Positions 40,322 through 48,228 of a DNA stretch of 64,000 nt are shown in pieces (position 1 is the first letter of the stretch; every line of letters begins with the position of its first letter). Both the position numbers and the translations under genes were made by a program. Source of the DNA: Microtetraspora glauca (lineage in GTDB: Bacteria; Actinomycetota; Actinomycetes; Streptosporangiales; Streptosporangiaceae); assembly GCA_001570385.1 (NCBI GenBank), contig BBYL01000017.1, forward strand, positions 186,001-250,000, in the 5' to 3' direction. The notes beneath the pieces are model-generated. The model searched no databases. It saw nothing but the letters and a program-made list of their open reading frames with translations, and had not been told where the DNA came from.

Positions 40322-41091
40322 TCCCCCGCATCGACCTCAACTCCGACCTCGGCGAGGGTTTCGGCCGCTGGCCTCTCGGCGACGACGACGCGTTGCTGTC
40401 CGTCGTCACCAGCGCCAACGTGGCCTGCGGCTTCCACGCGGGCGATCCCACGATCATGCGGCGGACGTGCGAGACGGCGGTCGAGCGAGGCGTGGCGATC
40501 GGCGCCCAGATCGGCTACCGCGACCTGGCCGGATTCGGGCGGCGGTTCATCGAGATGCCGCCCCGGGAGCTCGCCGACGACGTGCTGTACCAGATCGGCG
40601 CCCTGGACGCCTTCGCCCGCGCGGCCGGCGGCCGGGTCGGATACGTCAAGCCGCACGGTGCGCTCTACAACGCGATCGTGCGGCACGAGGAGCAGGCCGG
40701 GGCCGTCGTGGCGGCCGTCCTGGCCTACGACCCCGGGCTGCCGGTTCTCGGCCTGCCCGGCTCCGCCTGGTTGCGCCGGGCCGAGCAGGCCGGACTCACG
40801 GCCGTCACCGAATGCTTCGCCGACCGCGCGTACACGCCGGAGGGGACGCTGGTGCCGCGTGACCGACCGGGCGCGCTCGTGCACGACCCGGACACGGTGG
40901 CCGAACGCTGCGTGCGCATGGCACGCGGTGAGCCGATCGAGGACGTCGACGGCGCCCCTCTGGTCGTACGCGGTGAATCGATCTGCCTGCACGGCGACAG
41001 CCCGAACGCGGTGGCGACGGCCCGCAGGGTGCGCGCGGCGCTGGAGGCCGCGGGCGTCGATCTCGCGTCGTTCACCGCGACGCGGCCCTGA
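40309..41091 (+). CDS. pxpA: 5-oxoprolinase subunit PxpA (LamB/YcsF family)
   Basis: A 260-residue protein with the polysaccharide-deacetylase-like barrel of the LamB/YcsF family. With PxpB and PxpC it cleaves 5-oxoproline (pyroglutamate) to glutamate using ATP. Hallmarks: RIDLNSDLGEGFGRWPLGDDDALL near residue 7, SANVACGFHAGDPTIMRRT (36-54), RDLAGFGRR near 71 and YVKPHGALYN near 111, and ICLHGDSPNAVATAR near the end. First gene of the pxpABC operon. Confidence 0.95.
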   Translation: MSELIPRIDLNSDLGEGFGRWPLGDDDALLSVVTSANVACGFHAGDPTIMRRTCETAVERGVAIGAQIGYRDLAGFGRRFIEMPPRELADDVLYQIGALDAFARAAGGRVGYVKPHGALYNAIVRHEEQAGAVVAAVLAYDPGLPVLGLPGSAWLRRAEQAGLTAVTECFADRAYTPEGTLVPRDRPGALVHDPDTVAERCVRMARGEPIEDVDGAPLVVRGESICLHGDSPNAVATARRVRAALEAAGVDLASFTATRP

Positions 41092-41103
41092 GGAGATGAT
41101 CCG

Positions 41104-41712
41104 ATGCACGTGCGCCACTGCGGCGGCAGCGCTCTGCTGGCCGAACTGGACGGCCTCGACGAGGTCGTCGCGCTCTACGACGCGCTGGCCGAGCATCCGC
41201 CGGCCGGCGTCACCGACATCGTCCCAGCGGCGCGCACGCTGCTCGTCCGGTTCGAGCCGCCCGCGACGCCGCAGTCCGTCGAGGCCGCCGTCCGGGCGGT
41301 ACGGCCGGCCCCCGGCGGGCGCACCGGCGCGTGCGAGGTGCGGATCCCGGTCGTCTACGACGGCGCGGACCTGGCCGACGTCGCCGCGTTGACCGGACTG
41401 CCGGCACGCGACGTCGTGGCCGCGCACACCGGCACTCTCTGGACCGTGGCGTTCTGCGGCTTCGCACCCGGTTTCGGATATCTGACCGGTGGCGACGCCC
41501 GGCTGGCCGTACCCCGGAGGGCCGAGTCGCGCGTGCGCGTGCCCGCCGGCTCGGTGGCGCTCGCGGCCGGGTTCAGCGCCGTCTATCCGCGCGAGTCCCC
41601 CGGCGGCTGGCAGCTCATCGGTCGTACGGACGCGGTGGTGTGGGACCTGGCCGCCGATCCGCCCGCTCTCCTGCGTCCGGGCACCCGGGTCAGGTTCACG
41701 GAGGTGACATGA
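41104..41712 (+). CDS. pxpB: 5-oxoprolinase subunit PxpB
   Basis: A 202-residue protein of the KipI/PxpB family. Features: ALLAELDGLDEVVALYDAL, the domain-1 strand RTLLVRFEP, IPVVYDGADLADVAALTGLP, and the conserved FCGFAPGFGYLTGGDARLAVPRR...PAGSVALAAGFSAVYPRESPGGWQLIGRT. It partners PxpC in the ATP-dependent step. Overlaps pxpC by ATGA. Confidence 0.95.
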   Translation: MHVRHCGGSALLAELDGLDEVVALYDALAEHPPAGVTDIVPAARTLLVRFEPPATPQSVEAAVRAVRPAPGGRTGACEVRIPVVYDGADLADVAALTGLPARDVVAAHTGTLWTVAFCGFAPGFGYLTGGDARLAVPRRAESRVRVPAGSVALAAGFSAVYPRESPGGWQLIGRTDAVVWDLAADPPALLRPGTRVRFTEVT

Positions 41713-42590
41713 GCCGGTACGGCATGCTGGAGGTGCTGGCGACCGGTCCGATGACCACGGTGCAGGATCTGGGGCGGCCGGGACGCGGCGATCTCGGCGT
41801 CGGGCGTTCGGGCGCGGCCGACCGGGGCGCGCTGCGGCTGGCCAACCGGCTCGTGGGCAATCCCGAGGGGGCGGCCGCCCTCGAGATCACGTTGGGCGGG
41901 CTGTGCGTGCGGGCGCGCGGAGACGTGGTGATCGCGCTCGCGGGCGCCGCGTGCCCCGCGACCGTGACCGGTCCCGTCGGCATCCGCCGTCAGATCGGGC
42001 ACCACTCGGTCGAGCACCTGCCCTGCGGGGCCACGCTCCGGCTCGGGACACCGGCCCGCGGCCTGCGGACCTATCTCGCGGCGAGGGGCGGCGTGGACGT
42101 GACGCCGGTGCTGGGGTCCCGCTCCACGGACATCCTCGCCCGCCTGGGGCCCGACCTTCCGGTCCCCGGGACGCTGCTGCCGATCGGACCGCCGCCGGCG
42201 GCGTTCCCCGCCGTCGATCTCGCGCCGGTGCCCGAGACCGCCGGGGGTGAGCTGGTCCTGGAGATCCTTCCCGGCCCGCGCGACGACTGGTTCACGCCGG
42301 AGGCGCTGCGCGTGCTCCGCACGGAGCCGTACGAGGTGACGGCCGACAGCAACCGGGTCGGCATCCGGCTGCGCGGGCCGGTCCTGGAACGGGCGCGCGA
42401 CGGGGAGCTGCCCAGCGAGGGCATGGTCCCGGGCGCGCTCCAGGTGCCCCCGTCGGGGCAGCCCACGCTCTTCCTCGCCGACCATCCGCTCACGGGGGGC
42501 TATCCGGTGATCGCTGTGGTGCGCACCCGCGACGTCGACCGCGCCGCGCAGGCCCGCCCCGGCCAGTGTGTCCGGTTCCGCACGGCATGA
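41709..42590 (+). CDS. pxpC: 5-oxoprolinase subunit PxpC (biotin-dependent carboxylase-like)
   Basis: A 293-residue protein of the KipA/PxpC family: VLATGPMTTVQDLGRPGRGDLGVGRSGAADRGALRLANRLVGNPEGAAALEITLGG, then the cyclophilin-like domain with TYLAARGGVDVTPVLGSRSTDILARLG and SNRVGIRLRGP...SEGMVPGALQVPPSGQPTLFLADHPLTGGYPVIAVV. Start overlaps the pxpB stop. Confidence 0.95.
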   Translation: MSRYGMLEVLATGPMTTVQDLGRPGRGDLGVGRSGAADRGALRLANRLVGNPEGAAALEITLGGLCVRARGDVVIALAGAACPATVTGPVGIRRQIGHHSVEHLPCGATLRLGTPARGLRTYLAARGGVDVTPVLGSRSTDILARLGPDLPVPGTLLPIGPPPAAFPAVDLAPVPETAGGELVLEILPGPRDDWFTPEALRVLRTEPYEVTADSNRVGIRLRGPVLERARDGELPSEGMVPGALQVPPSGQPTLFLADHPLTGGYPVIAVVRTRDVDRAAQARPGQCVRFRTA

Positions 42591-42623
42591 GGCGACGGCA
42601 GGAGACGACGGCAGGAGACCACC

Positions 42624-43442
42624 ATGAGAAAGGTGACGATCATGCGCGATCCGGCCCTGCTGACTCCTTCCGAAGCGCGCGGGCTCTTCCGGGAGGGGCT
42701 CGTGACGCCCACCTCCGGCTGGTCACGCGGCTGGACCCAGGCGAACCTGATCGCCCTGCCCAGGGACCGCGCGTACGACTTCCTGTTGTTCGCGCAGCGC
42801 AATCCGAAGGCGTGCCCGGTGCTGGACGTGACGGAGCCGGGCGAGACCAGCGCGTCGATCTTCGCCGGTGACCTGCGCACCGACCTGCCCGCCTACCGGG
42901 TGTACGAGAACGGCGAGCCGGTCGCCGAGCCGACCGACGTCCGGGAGCACTGGCGCGACGACCTCGTCTGCTTCCTCGTCGGCTGCAGCTTCACCTTCGA
43001 GGCGGCGCTGCTGGAGGCGGGCGTGCCGGTACGCCATATCGAGGCCGGGACGAACGTGCCCATGTACCGCACCAGCCGGGAGTGCCGGCCGGCGGGCGCG
43101 CTGTCCGGGCCGATGGTGGTGTCGATGCGGCCGGTTCCCGCCGAGCTGGTCGAGACCGCGGCGCGGATCACCTCGCGTTATCCGGCCGTGCACGGCGGCC
43201 CGGTGCACGCGGGCGACCCCGCCGCGCTGGGCATCGCCGACCTCGACCGGCCCGATTTCGGCGATGCCGTGGACGTACGCCCCGGAGAGGTCCCGGTCTT
43301 CTGGGCCTGCGGGGTGACGCCCCAGGCGGCGGTGATGCGGTCGAAGCCGCCGTTCGCCATCGGGCACGCCCCCGGCCACATGGCCATCACGGACGCACGG
43401 GACAGCGCCTACCTTGTGGGCGTTCCCGGCATCGTTCCGTGA
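42624..43442 (+). CDS. DUF1445 family putative hydro-lyase (D-glutamate cyclase-like)
   Basis: A 272-residue protein of the DUF1445/YcsI family, often next to pxp genes. Motifs: ARGLFREGLVTPTSGWSRGWTQANLIALPRDRAYDFLLFAQRNPKACPVLDV, FLVGCSFTFEAALLEAGVPVRHIEAGTNVPMYRTSRECRPAG, and FWACGVTPQAAVMRSKPPFAIGHAPGHMAITD. Relatives include the D-glutamate cyclase that makes 5-oxo-D-proline, so a 5-oxoproline-related step fits its place 34 nt after pxpC. The exact reaction in bacteria is not settled. Confidence 0.9.
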   Translation: MRKVTIMRDPALLTPSEARGLFREGLVTPTSGWSRGWTQANLIALPRDRAYDFLLFAQRNPKACPVLDVTEPGETSASIFAGDLRTDLPAYRVYENGEPVAEPTDVREHWRDDLVCFLVGCSFTFEAALLEAGVPVRHIEAGTNVPMYRTSRECRPAGALSGPMVVSMRPVPAELVETAARITSRYPAVHGGPVHAGDPAALGIADLDRPDFGDAVDVRPGEVPVFWACGVTPQAAVMRSKPPFAIGHAPGHMAITDARDSAYLVGVPGIVP

Positions 43443-43542
43443 ACCACACGGACGACGATCACAGGGGCCTCATGGATTACATCGCCGAGGTGACATTTCT
43501 CCACCGGTGACAATCGTCCCTTCCGGTGAGAAGTTCGGAAGG

Positions 43543-45801
43543 ATGAATGCCTGGACGGTTCCGGGATACCGGGAGGTGCGCGAGCTCGGCGCGGGTGGCG
43601 CCGGGCGCGTGGTGCTGGCGACCTACGAGGCGACCGGCGCCTTCGTCGCGATCAAGTACCTTCGCCCTGAGCTTCGGCGGGATCCGCGTTTCCTCGAAGG
43701 TTTCCGGCGCGAGGCCCGCGTCATGGTAGAGATCAACGACCCCAACATCGTCCGGCTCTACGAGTACGTCGAGACCGTGGCCGGGGCGGCCATCGTCATG
43801 GAGCTGGTCGACGGCGTGTCGCTCCGGCGGATCCTCACCGAGCACGGGACGACCAGTCCGGAGGCGGCGCTCGTCGTGCTGAAGGGCTCGCTGACCGGCC
43901 TGTCGGCGGCCCACTCCTCCGGCATCGTGCACCGGGACTACAAGCCCGAGAACGTCCTGGTCCAGGCGGACGGCACCAGCAAGCTGTCGGATTTCGGCAT
44001 CGCGGCGCCGAGCGGCGATCCGGGCCTGCCCGCCGGGACGCCGCCGTACATGGCCCCCGAGCAGTGGGAGGGCGGCCCGGCCGGTCCCGCGACCGACGTC
44101 TACGCGGCGACCTGCGTGTTCTTCGAGTGCCTGACCGGGCGCAGGCCGTACCGCGCGGACCACACCGCGGGGCTGCGGCACCAGCACCAGAGCGCGCCCA
44201 TCCCGGTCGCGGACGTGCCCAGCTCGGTACGCGGGCTGGTGGGGCGGGGTCTGGCCAAGAACCCGACGGACCGGCCGGCCACGGCCCGGGCGTTCATCGG
44301 CGACCTGGAGGCCGCCGCGACCTCGGCGTACGGGCCGGACTGGGAGCAGCGCGGGCGGCGGCATCTCGCGGAACTGGCCACGCTGCTCGCGCTGACGTTC
44401 CCGCTGGCCCAGCCCGCCCAGCCGGTGGAGGCGGGCACGTCGCTGGCGCGGACCGTGCTGTCGGACCGGCTGGCCCACTTCGCCCCCCGGTTCGCGATCG
44501 GCGCGGCCGTGCTGTCCGCCGTCATGGTCGCCGCGGTGGTCGCGGCCAACCGGCAGGCTCCGGTCGCGGACGACAGCGCCCTGCCGCCCGCCCCGTCCAC
44601 GCGGTTCACGCCGGAGCCGCCGTTCCCCTCGGACGCGGTGGACACGCCCTCCCCGTCGCCGGCGGCCACGGATCCCGGTACGCCGGCACCTGATGCCACT
44701 CCCGGGGAGACCCCCGGCGAGACACCCGGCGAGCCGTCCGGTGAGTCTCCAGGGGAGACGCCGACTCCGGCCGTGAGCATGACCCCGCGACCGGCACCGC
44801 TGTCGGTCGCGGCCCTCGGCATCTCCGGGTGGGACGGCCAGTCGGCGACCATCCGGGTACGGACGACGACCGGCGGGGCGGTGACGCTCGGCGTCAGGTT
44901 CTCCGAGGGTCCGTCACCGGACGAACTGCGTCCGGTGACGGCGCAGACCATCCCGCTGGAGGGCGCGACCTCCTACTCCCCCGGCGTCCAGCACGGCTTC
45001 GCCGCTCCCGCGTGCGGGACGACCGTCTACCGCCGGGTCGAGGCGGCGACCGTGCCGAAGGCCGCCGGCGGCACGGCGGCCGCGACCACGAAGGTGACGG
45101 GCGCGCCGTGCCCTCCACCGGCCGTACGGAGCGTCACGATCAAGGAGTGGGACGGCGCCGTGGCGACCGTCGAGGTCGGAACCGGCGGCGCCGGCGGCAC
45201 CGGCGCGGTGAAGGTGTCCGCCGAGTTCACCCGGGACGGCACGACCGTGGCGCGCGGCACCCGGACGCTCTCGGGCCGGACGTCGTACTCCTTCGATCTC
45301 ACGACCGATCCGATCACGGTGGAGTGCGGCACGACCGCCGTGCTCGGCGTGAAGGTGCGCACGGAACCCGCCGCCGCGGTCGGCGCGCAGGTGAAGGAGA
45401 CCCGCGTCTCCGGCCCCGCCTGCGCGCCGCCCTCCGCCTCGATCGCGTCCTGGGACGGTACGACACTGAGTGTGGACGTCACGTCCGGTTCCACCAAGCC
45501 GGTGACGCTCGTCGTGACGTTCACGCAGCGGCAGCGCCGGCAGGGGGAGACGGTGGCGTCCGAGGAGAACCGGCAGGAGAAGACCCTCGAAGGGAAGAAG
45601 GCGTACACCGCGTCGTTCACGGTGCCGTTCAAACCGCCCGGCTGCGGCGTCGAGGACACCAGGAGCGTGACCGTCACCGTGTCACCCGGCGGCGGCGCCA
45701 CGAGGTCGGTGACCCTGAACGGTCCCCCTTGCGCCGAACCCGAGGACACCCCGGTCACGGAGGCACCCGGAGACGTCGGCCAGGGCGACCACGTCGGGTG
45801 A
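43543..45801 (+). CDS. Receptor-type Ser/Thr protein kinase with three Cys-paired ectodomain repeats
   Basis: A 752-residue PknB-type kinase. Kinase domain about 7-275: glycine loop LGAGGAGRVV, ATP-binding K38, catalytic HRDYKPEN at 130-137, DFGIA and the APEQWEGG activation end. A membrane helix lies at about 317-337. A Pro/Thr/Ser-rich spacer (with GETPGE repeats) leads to an outside domain of three modules, each opening with a WDG motif (GWDGQSATIRV, EWDGAVATVEV, SWDGTTLSVDV) and carrying two Cys (CGTT...PCPP, CGTT...ACAPP, CGVED...PPCAE), presumably one disulfide each. Ligand unknown. ATG at 43543 is the likely start; the GGAAGG is very close, and GTG at 43507 is the alternative. Confidence 0.88.
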   Translation: MNAWTVPGYREVRELGAGGAGRVVLATYEATGAFVAIKYLRPELRRDPRFLEGFRREARVMVEINDPNIVRLYEYVETVAGAAIVMELVDGVSLRRILTEHGTTSPEAALVVLKGSLTGLSAAHSSGIVHRDYKPENVLVQADGTSKLSDFGIAAPSGDPGLPAGTPPYMAPEQWEGGPAGPATDVYAATCVFFECLTGRRPYRADHTAGLRHQHQSAPIPVADVPSSVRGLVGRGLAKNPTDRPATARAFIGDLEAAATSAYGPDWEQRGRRHLAELATLLALTFPLAQPAQPVEAGTSLARTVLSDRLAHFAPRFAIGAAVLSAVMVAAVVAANRQAPVADDSALPPAPSTRFTPEPPFPSDAVDTPSPSPAATDPGTPAPDATPGETPGETPGEPSGESPGETPTPAVSMTPRPAPLSVAALGISGWDGQSATIRVRTTTGGAVTLGVRFSEGPSPDELRPVTAQTIPLEGATSYSPGVQHGFAAPACGTTVYRRVEAATVPKAAGGTAAATTKVTGAPCPPPAVRSVTIKEWDGAVATVEVGTGGAGGTGAVKVSAEFTRDGTTVARGTRTLSGRTSYSFDLTTDPITVECGTTAVLGVKVRTEPAAAVGAQVKETRVSGPACAPPSASIASWDGTTLSVDVTSGSTKPVTLVVTFTQRQRRQGETVASEENRQEKTLEGKKAYTASFTVPFKPPGCGVEDTRSVTVTVSPGGGATRSVTLNGPPCAEPEDTPVTEAPGDVGQGDHVG

Positions 45802-45829
45802 CGCGACACGTGCATTGATCTTGTTCCGT

Positions 45830-45849
45830 AACCAAGCGTTCGCTAGGTT
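45830..45849. promoter_or_regulatory. TetR-type palindrome upstream of the steroid-dehydrogenase-like SDR
   Basis: AACCAAGCGTTCGCTAGGTT: 20-bp near-palindrome (8 of 9 paired per arm) at 80 bp before the start at 45930. Relative to the KstR2 consensus it has two mismatches, so another TetR protein may be the real binder. A TTGATC-like -35 lies just upstream. Confidence 0.55.
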
Positions 45850-45929
45850 GAACGAGGGGACGGCGGCCCCGTCCACCGTTCGAGGAGAGCCGCGGCCACG
45901 CCGCCGCGGGCGCTACCCGGGAGGAAGCC

Positions 45930-46679
45930 ATGGGCATGCTCGACGGCAAGGTCGCACTGATCACCGGCGGGGCGCGCGGCATGGGCGCGTCGCACGTCCG
46001 GCTCTTTCTCGAAGAGGGCGCCCGGGTGGTGTTCGGCGACGTGACCGACGAGGAGGGCAAGGCACTCGCCGACGAGACCGGCGCGGTCTACCTGCACCAC
46101 GACGTCACGCAGCCGGCCGACTGGGACCGGGCGGTGCGCACCGCCGTCGAGACGTACGGCCGCCTCGACGTGCTGGTGAACAACGCGGGCATCCTGATGT
46201 TCCGCCGGATCGCCGACATGACGGTCGAGGAGTACCAGCGGGTGCTCGACGTGAACCTCAAGGGCACCTTCCTCGGAATCAAGTCGGTGATCGAGCCGAT
46301 GAAGGCCGCCGGAAGCGGCTCGATCGTGAACATCTCCTCCATCGAGGGGTTCATCGGCGCGGCCGGCCTGTCGGCCTACTCCGCCTCGAAGTTCGGCGTC
46401 CGGGGCCTCACCAAGGCGGCGGCGCGCGAGCTGGCCCCGTTCAGGATCCGCGTGAACTCCGTGCACCCCGGGGCGATCAACACGTCCATGGTGGCCAACC
46501 CCGAACTCATGGCCGAGGTGGACGGCGAGCAGTTCGTCAAGGCGATGGTGATCAAGCGGTTCGCCGAGCCGGTCGAGGTGTCGCACATCGTGACATTCCT
46601 CGCGTCTGACCGGTCAAGCTACTGCACCGGCAGCGAGTTCACGGTCGACGGCGGCCTCCTGACCGGCGCGGGATACTGA
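45930..46679 (+). CDS. Classical SDR, FabG3/3-alpha,20-beta-hydroxysteroid dehydrogenase-like
   Basis: A 249-residue oxidoreductase. TGGARGMGASHVRLFLEEGARVVFGDV (cofactor loop and acidic residue favouring NAD), LVNNAGILMF, catalytic Ser in INISSIEGFIGAAG, Tyr and Lys in YSASKFG, and VNSVHPGAINTSM. All key residues are present. The pattern resembles the mycobacterial Rv2002/FabG3-type 3-alpha,20-beta-hydroxysteroid dehydrogenase and Streptomyces relatives. ATG at 45930 follows GGGAGGAAGCC. It ends 8 nt before the convergent thioesterase gene. Confidence 0.85.
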   Translation: MGMLDGKVALITGGARGMGASHVRLFLEEGARVVFGDVTDEEGKALADETGAVYLHHDVTQPADWDRAVRTAVETYGRLDVLVNNAGILMFRRIADMTVEEYQRVLDVNLKGTFLGIKSVIEPMKAAGSGSIVNISSIEGFIGAAGLSAYSASKFGVRGLTKAAARELAPFRIRVNSVHPGAINTSMVANPELMAEVDGEQFVKAMVIKRFAEPVEVSHIVTFLASDRSSYCTGSEFTVDGGLLTGAGY

Positions 46680-46687
46680 CGCGTCTC

Positions 46688-47317
46688 TCAGTCGGACGCC
46701 GCCTCCACCCACAGTGACGGCGTGATGAACAGGCCGGTCGCCTCGACCAGAGGAGTGCCGTCGGGGAGGCTGATCGTGCCGTCCGCCCAGGTCTTGCGCC
46801 CCTCGGCCCGGGTGGTGGCGGCCGTGCCGACGACCGGCCGACCGTACGGCACCGGCTGACGGTAGCGGATGGTCAGGGTCCCGGTCATGCCGGCCCGGCC
46901 CGAGGTGGCGACGGCGTGGCCCAGCAGGTGGTCGAGGATCATCGCGCTCACGCCTCCGTGCACGCTGTTGGGCGGCCCCTCGTGTGTCGGGCGGAACTCC
47001 AGATCGGCCTGGGAACCTTCGGGCGTGTGCTCGATCACCAGCGGCAGGGCGTGCGGGTTGCACGCGCCGGTCACCGCGTTGCCCAGGTGACGGAAGGTGC
47101 CGTCCGGCGCGAACTCGGGCATGAGCGGCCGCTCCCGGCGCGCGTCGTTGAGCCGCTCCGTCAGCGCGACGAGTTCGGCAGTGACGGAGGTCACCTCGTC
47201 CTCGTCGGCCTCGGTCAGAACGACCGCGTCCATCAGTTCTCTGACCTGCTGGGCGAGCACGGCCAGCGCCGCGAGCCTGGTCTCCTCGTCGTGTCCGGGG
47301 GCGAGATCCATCGTCAT
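46688..47317 (-). CDS. PaaI-type hotdog acyl-CoA thioesterase
   Basis: A 209-residue protein. The C-terminal 130 residues form a PaaI hotdog domain: PPNSVHGGVSAMILDHLLGHAVATSG with the catalytic-type HGG...D, then GTLTIRYRQPVPYGRP and WADGTISLPDGTPLVEATGLFI. About 75 helical N-terminal residues precede it. It hydrolyses acyl-CoA. A KstR-type box lies 12 bp before the start, pointing to steroid or fatty acyl-CoA metabolism. Confidence 0.88.
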   Translation of the reverse strand: MTMDLAPGHDEETRLAALAVLAQQVRELMDAVVLTEADEDEVTSVTAELVALTERLNDARRERPLMPEFAPDGTFRHLGNAVTGACNPHALPLVIEHTPEGSQADLEFRPTHEGPPNSVHGGVSAMILDHLLGHAVATSGRAGMTGTLTIRYRQPVPYGRPVVGTAATTRAEGRKTWADGTISLPDGTPLVEATGLFITPSLWVEAASD

Positions 47318-47328
47318 GCCCGTGATTC

Positions 47329-47342
47329 TAGAACCTGTTCCA
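47329..47342. promoter_or_regulatory. KstR-type operator before the thioesterase gene
   Basis: TAGAACCTGTTCCA matches the mycobacterial KstR consensus TnnAACnnGTTnnA at every defined base, and sits 12 nt upstream of the start. The short motif occurs by chance at low rate, so confirmation is needed; no KstR gene is in the window. Confidence 0.6.
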
Positions 47343-47485
47343 TCTGTCTCGCACTTTGGGGTAGTTTAGCCATGTTTAGGTAAAGAAGCTTGGTTTTGTG
47401 CATATCTGGCGTTGAACATCCCTTTTACGAAGGCTAGCCTCCCACGTCACGTAAGTCCCCCGACGAACAGAGGCCACCTCTCCGT

Positions 47486-48148
47486 ATGAGCCCCGAGATG
47501 ACGAAGTTGCTCGAGCTGCTGCGATCGCAGGTCGGTTACAGTGCGAAGAGTAACGGTTACACAAAGTTCGGAAATTGGTACAACAACGTAGAGCAGGACT
47601 CCGACTACTCCGATCAGCCCTGGTGCGACATGTTCCTCTCGTGGGGCGCCCGCCAGCTGGGCTACGACGAGTGGTTCGGCCAGTTCGCCTGGACCGTCGG
47701 CCACGCCAGATGGTTCAAGGAGCACGGTGCCTGGGGCGGCAAGCCCGTTCCCGGCGCCCTGGTGTTCTACGACTGGAGCGGCTCCGGGACGATCGACGGC
47801 ATCGACCACGTGGGCATCGTGACCAAGGTCATCGGCAACAAGATCCAGACGATCGAGGGCAACATCGACGGCGGCAGGGTCAGCGTCAAGGTGCGCGACA
47901 AGGGTGCCGTGGTCGGCTACGGCTACCCCGAGAAGGTCAAGGAACGGCTGAAGGCCCGCACTGAGACGATCTCCACGACGAAGGCGTCGGTACGGGAGCT
48001 CACGCCGGCCACGCCGTACGAGGTGGGCCCGCAGGCGATCATCGCCTCCGTCCTGCTCACCACGCTCGCCCTCACCGTCATGCGGGCCCGCCGCCGCGTG
48101 ACGGTGCGACTCAAGGACGCCAGGGCATCATCCTGGTCCGACATGTGA
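47486..48148 (+). CDS. CHAP-domain amidase with a C-terminal membrane anchor
   Basis: A 220-residue protein. The CHAP domain (residues 5-150) has catalytic Cys at 47 in QPWCDMF, His at 108 in DGIDHVGIV and acidic/Asn partners in QTIEGN (124-126). Such domains cut peptide bonds in peptidoglycan. No signal peptide at the N-terminus; instead residues 183-199 (QAIIASVLLTTLALTVM) form a single membrane helix followed by basic residues RARRRVTVRLK. The start has no clear ribosome site. Confidence 0.85.
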   Translation: MSPEMTKLLELLRSQVGYSAKSNGYTKFGNWYNNVEQDSDYSDQPWCDMFLSWGARQLGYDEWFGQFAWTVGHARWFKEHGAWGGKPVPGALVFYDWSGSGTIDGIDHVGIVTKVIGNKIQTIEGNIDGGRVSVKVRDKGAVVGYGYPEKVKERLKARTETISTTKASVRELTPATPYEVGPQAIIASVLLTTLALTVMRARRRVTVRLKDARASSWSDM

Positions 48149-48228
48149 CAACTTTTCCGTTCTTGGTGACATCTCATGGACTGTCGGCGATAACCCGGTA
48201 GATCACCGCATCGCTTGGGAGATGTCCC

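Noticed and set aside
45831..45844. Third KstR2 site in front of the SDR at 45930
   Set aside because: Two mismatches to the consensus at core positions; the wider palindrome is better explained by another TetR protein, so it was recorded only as a generic operator.
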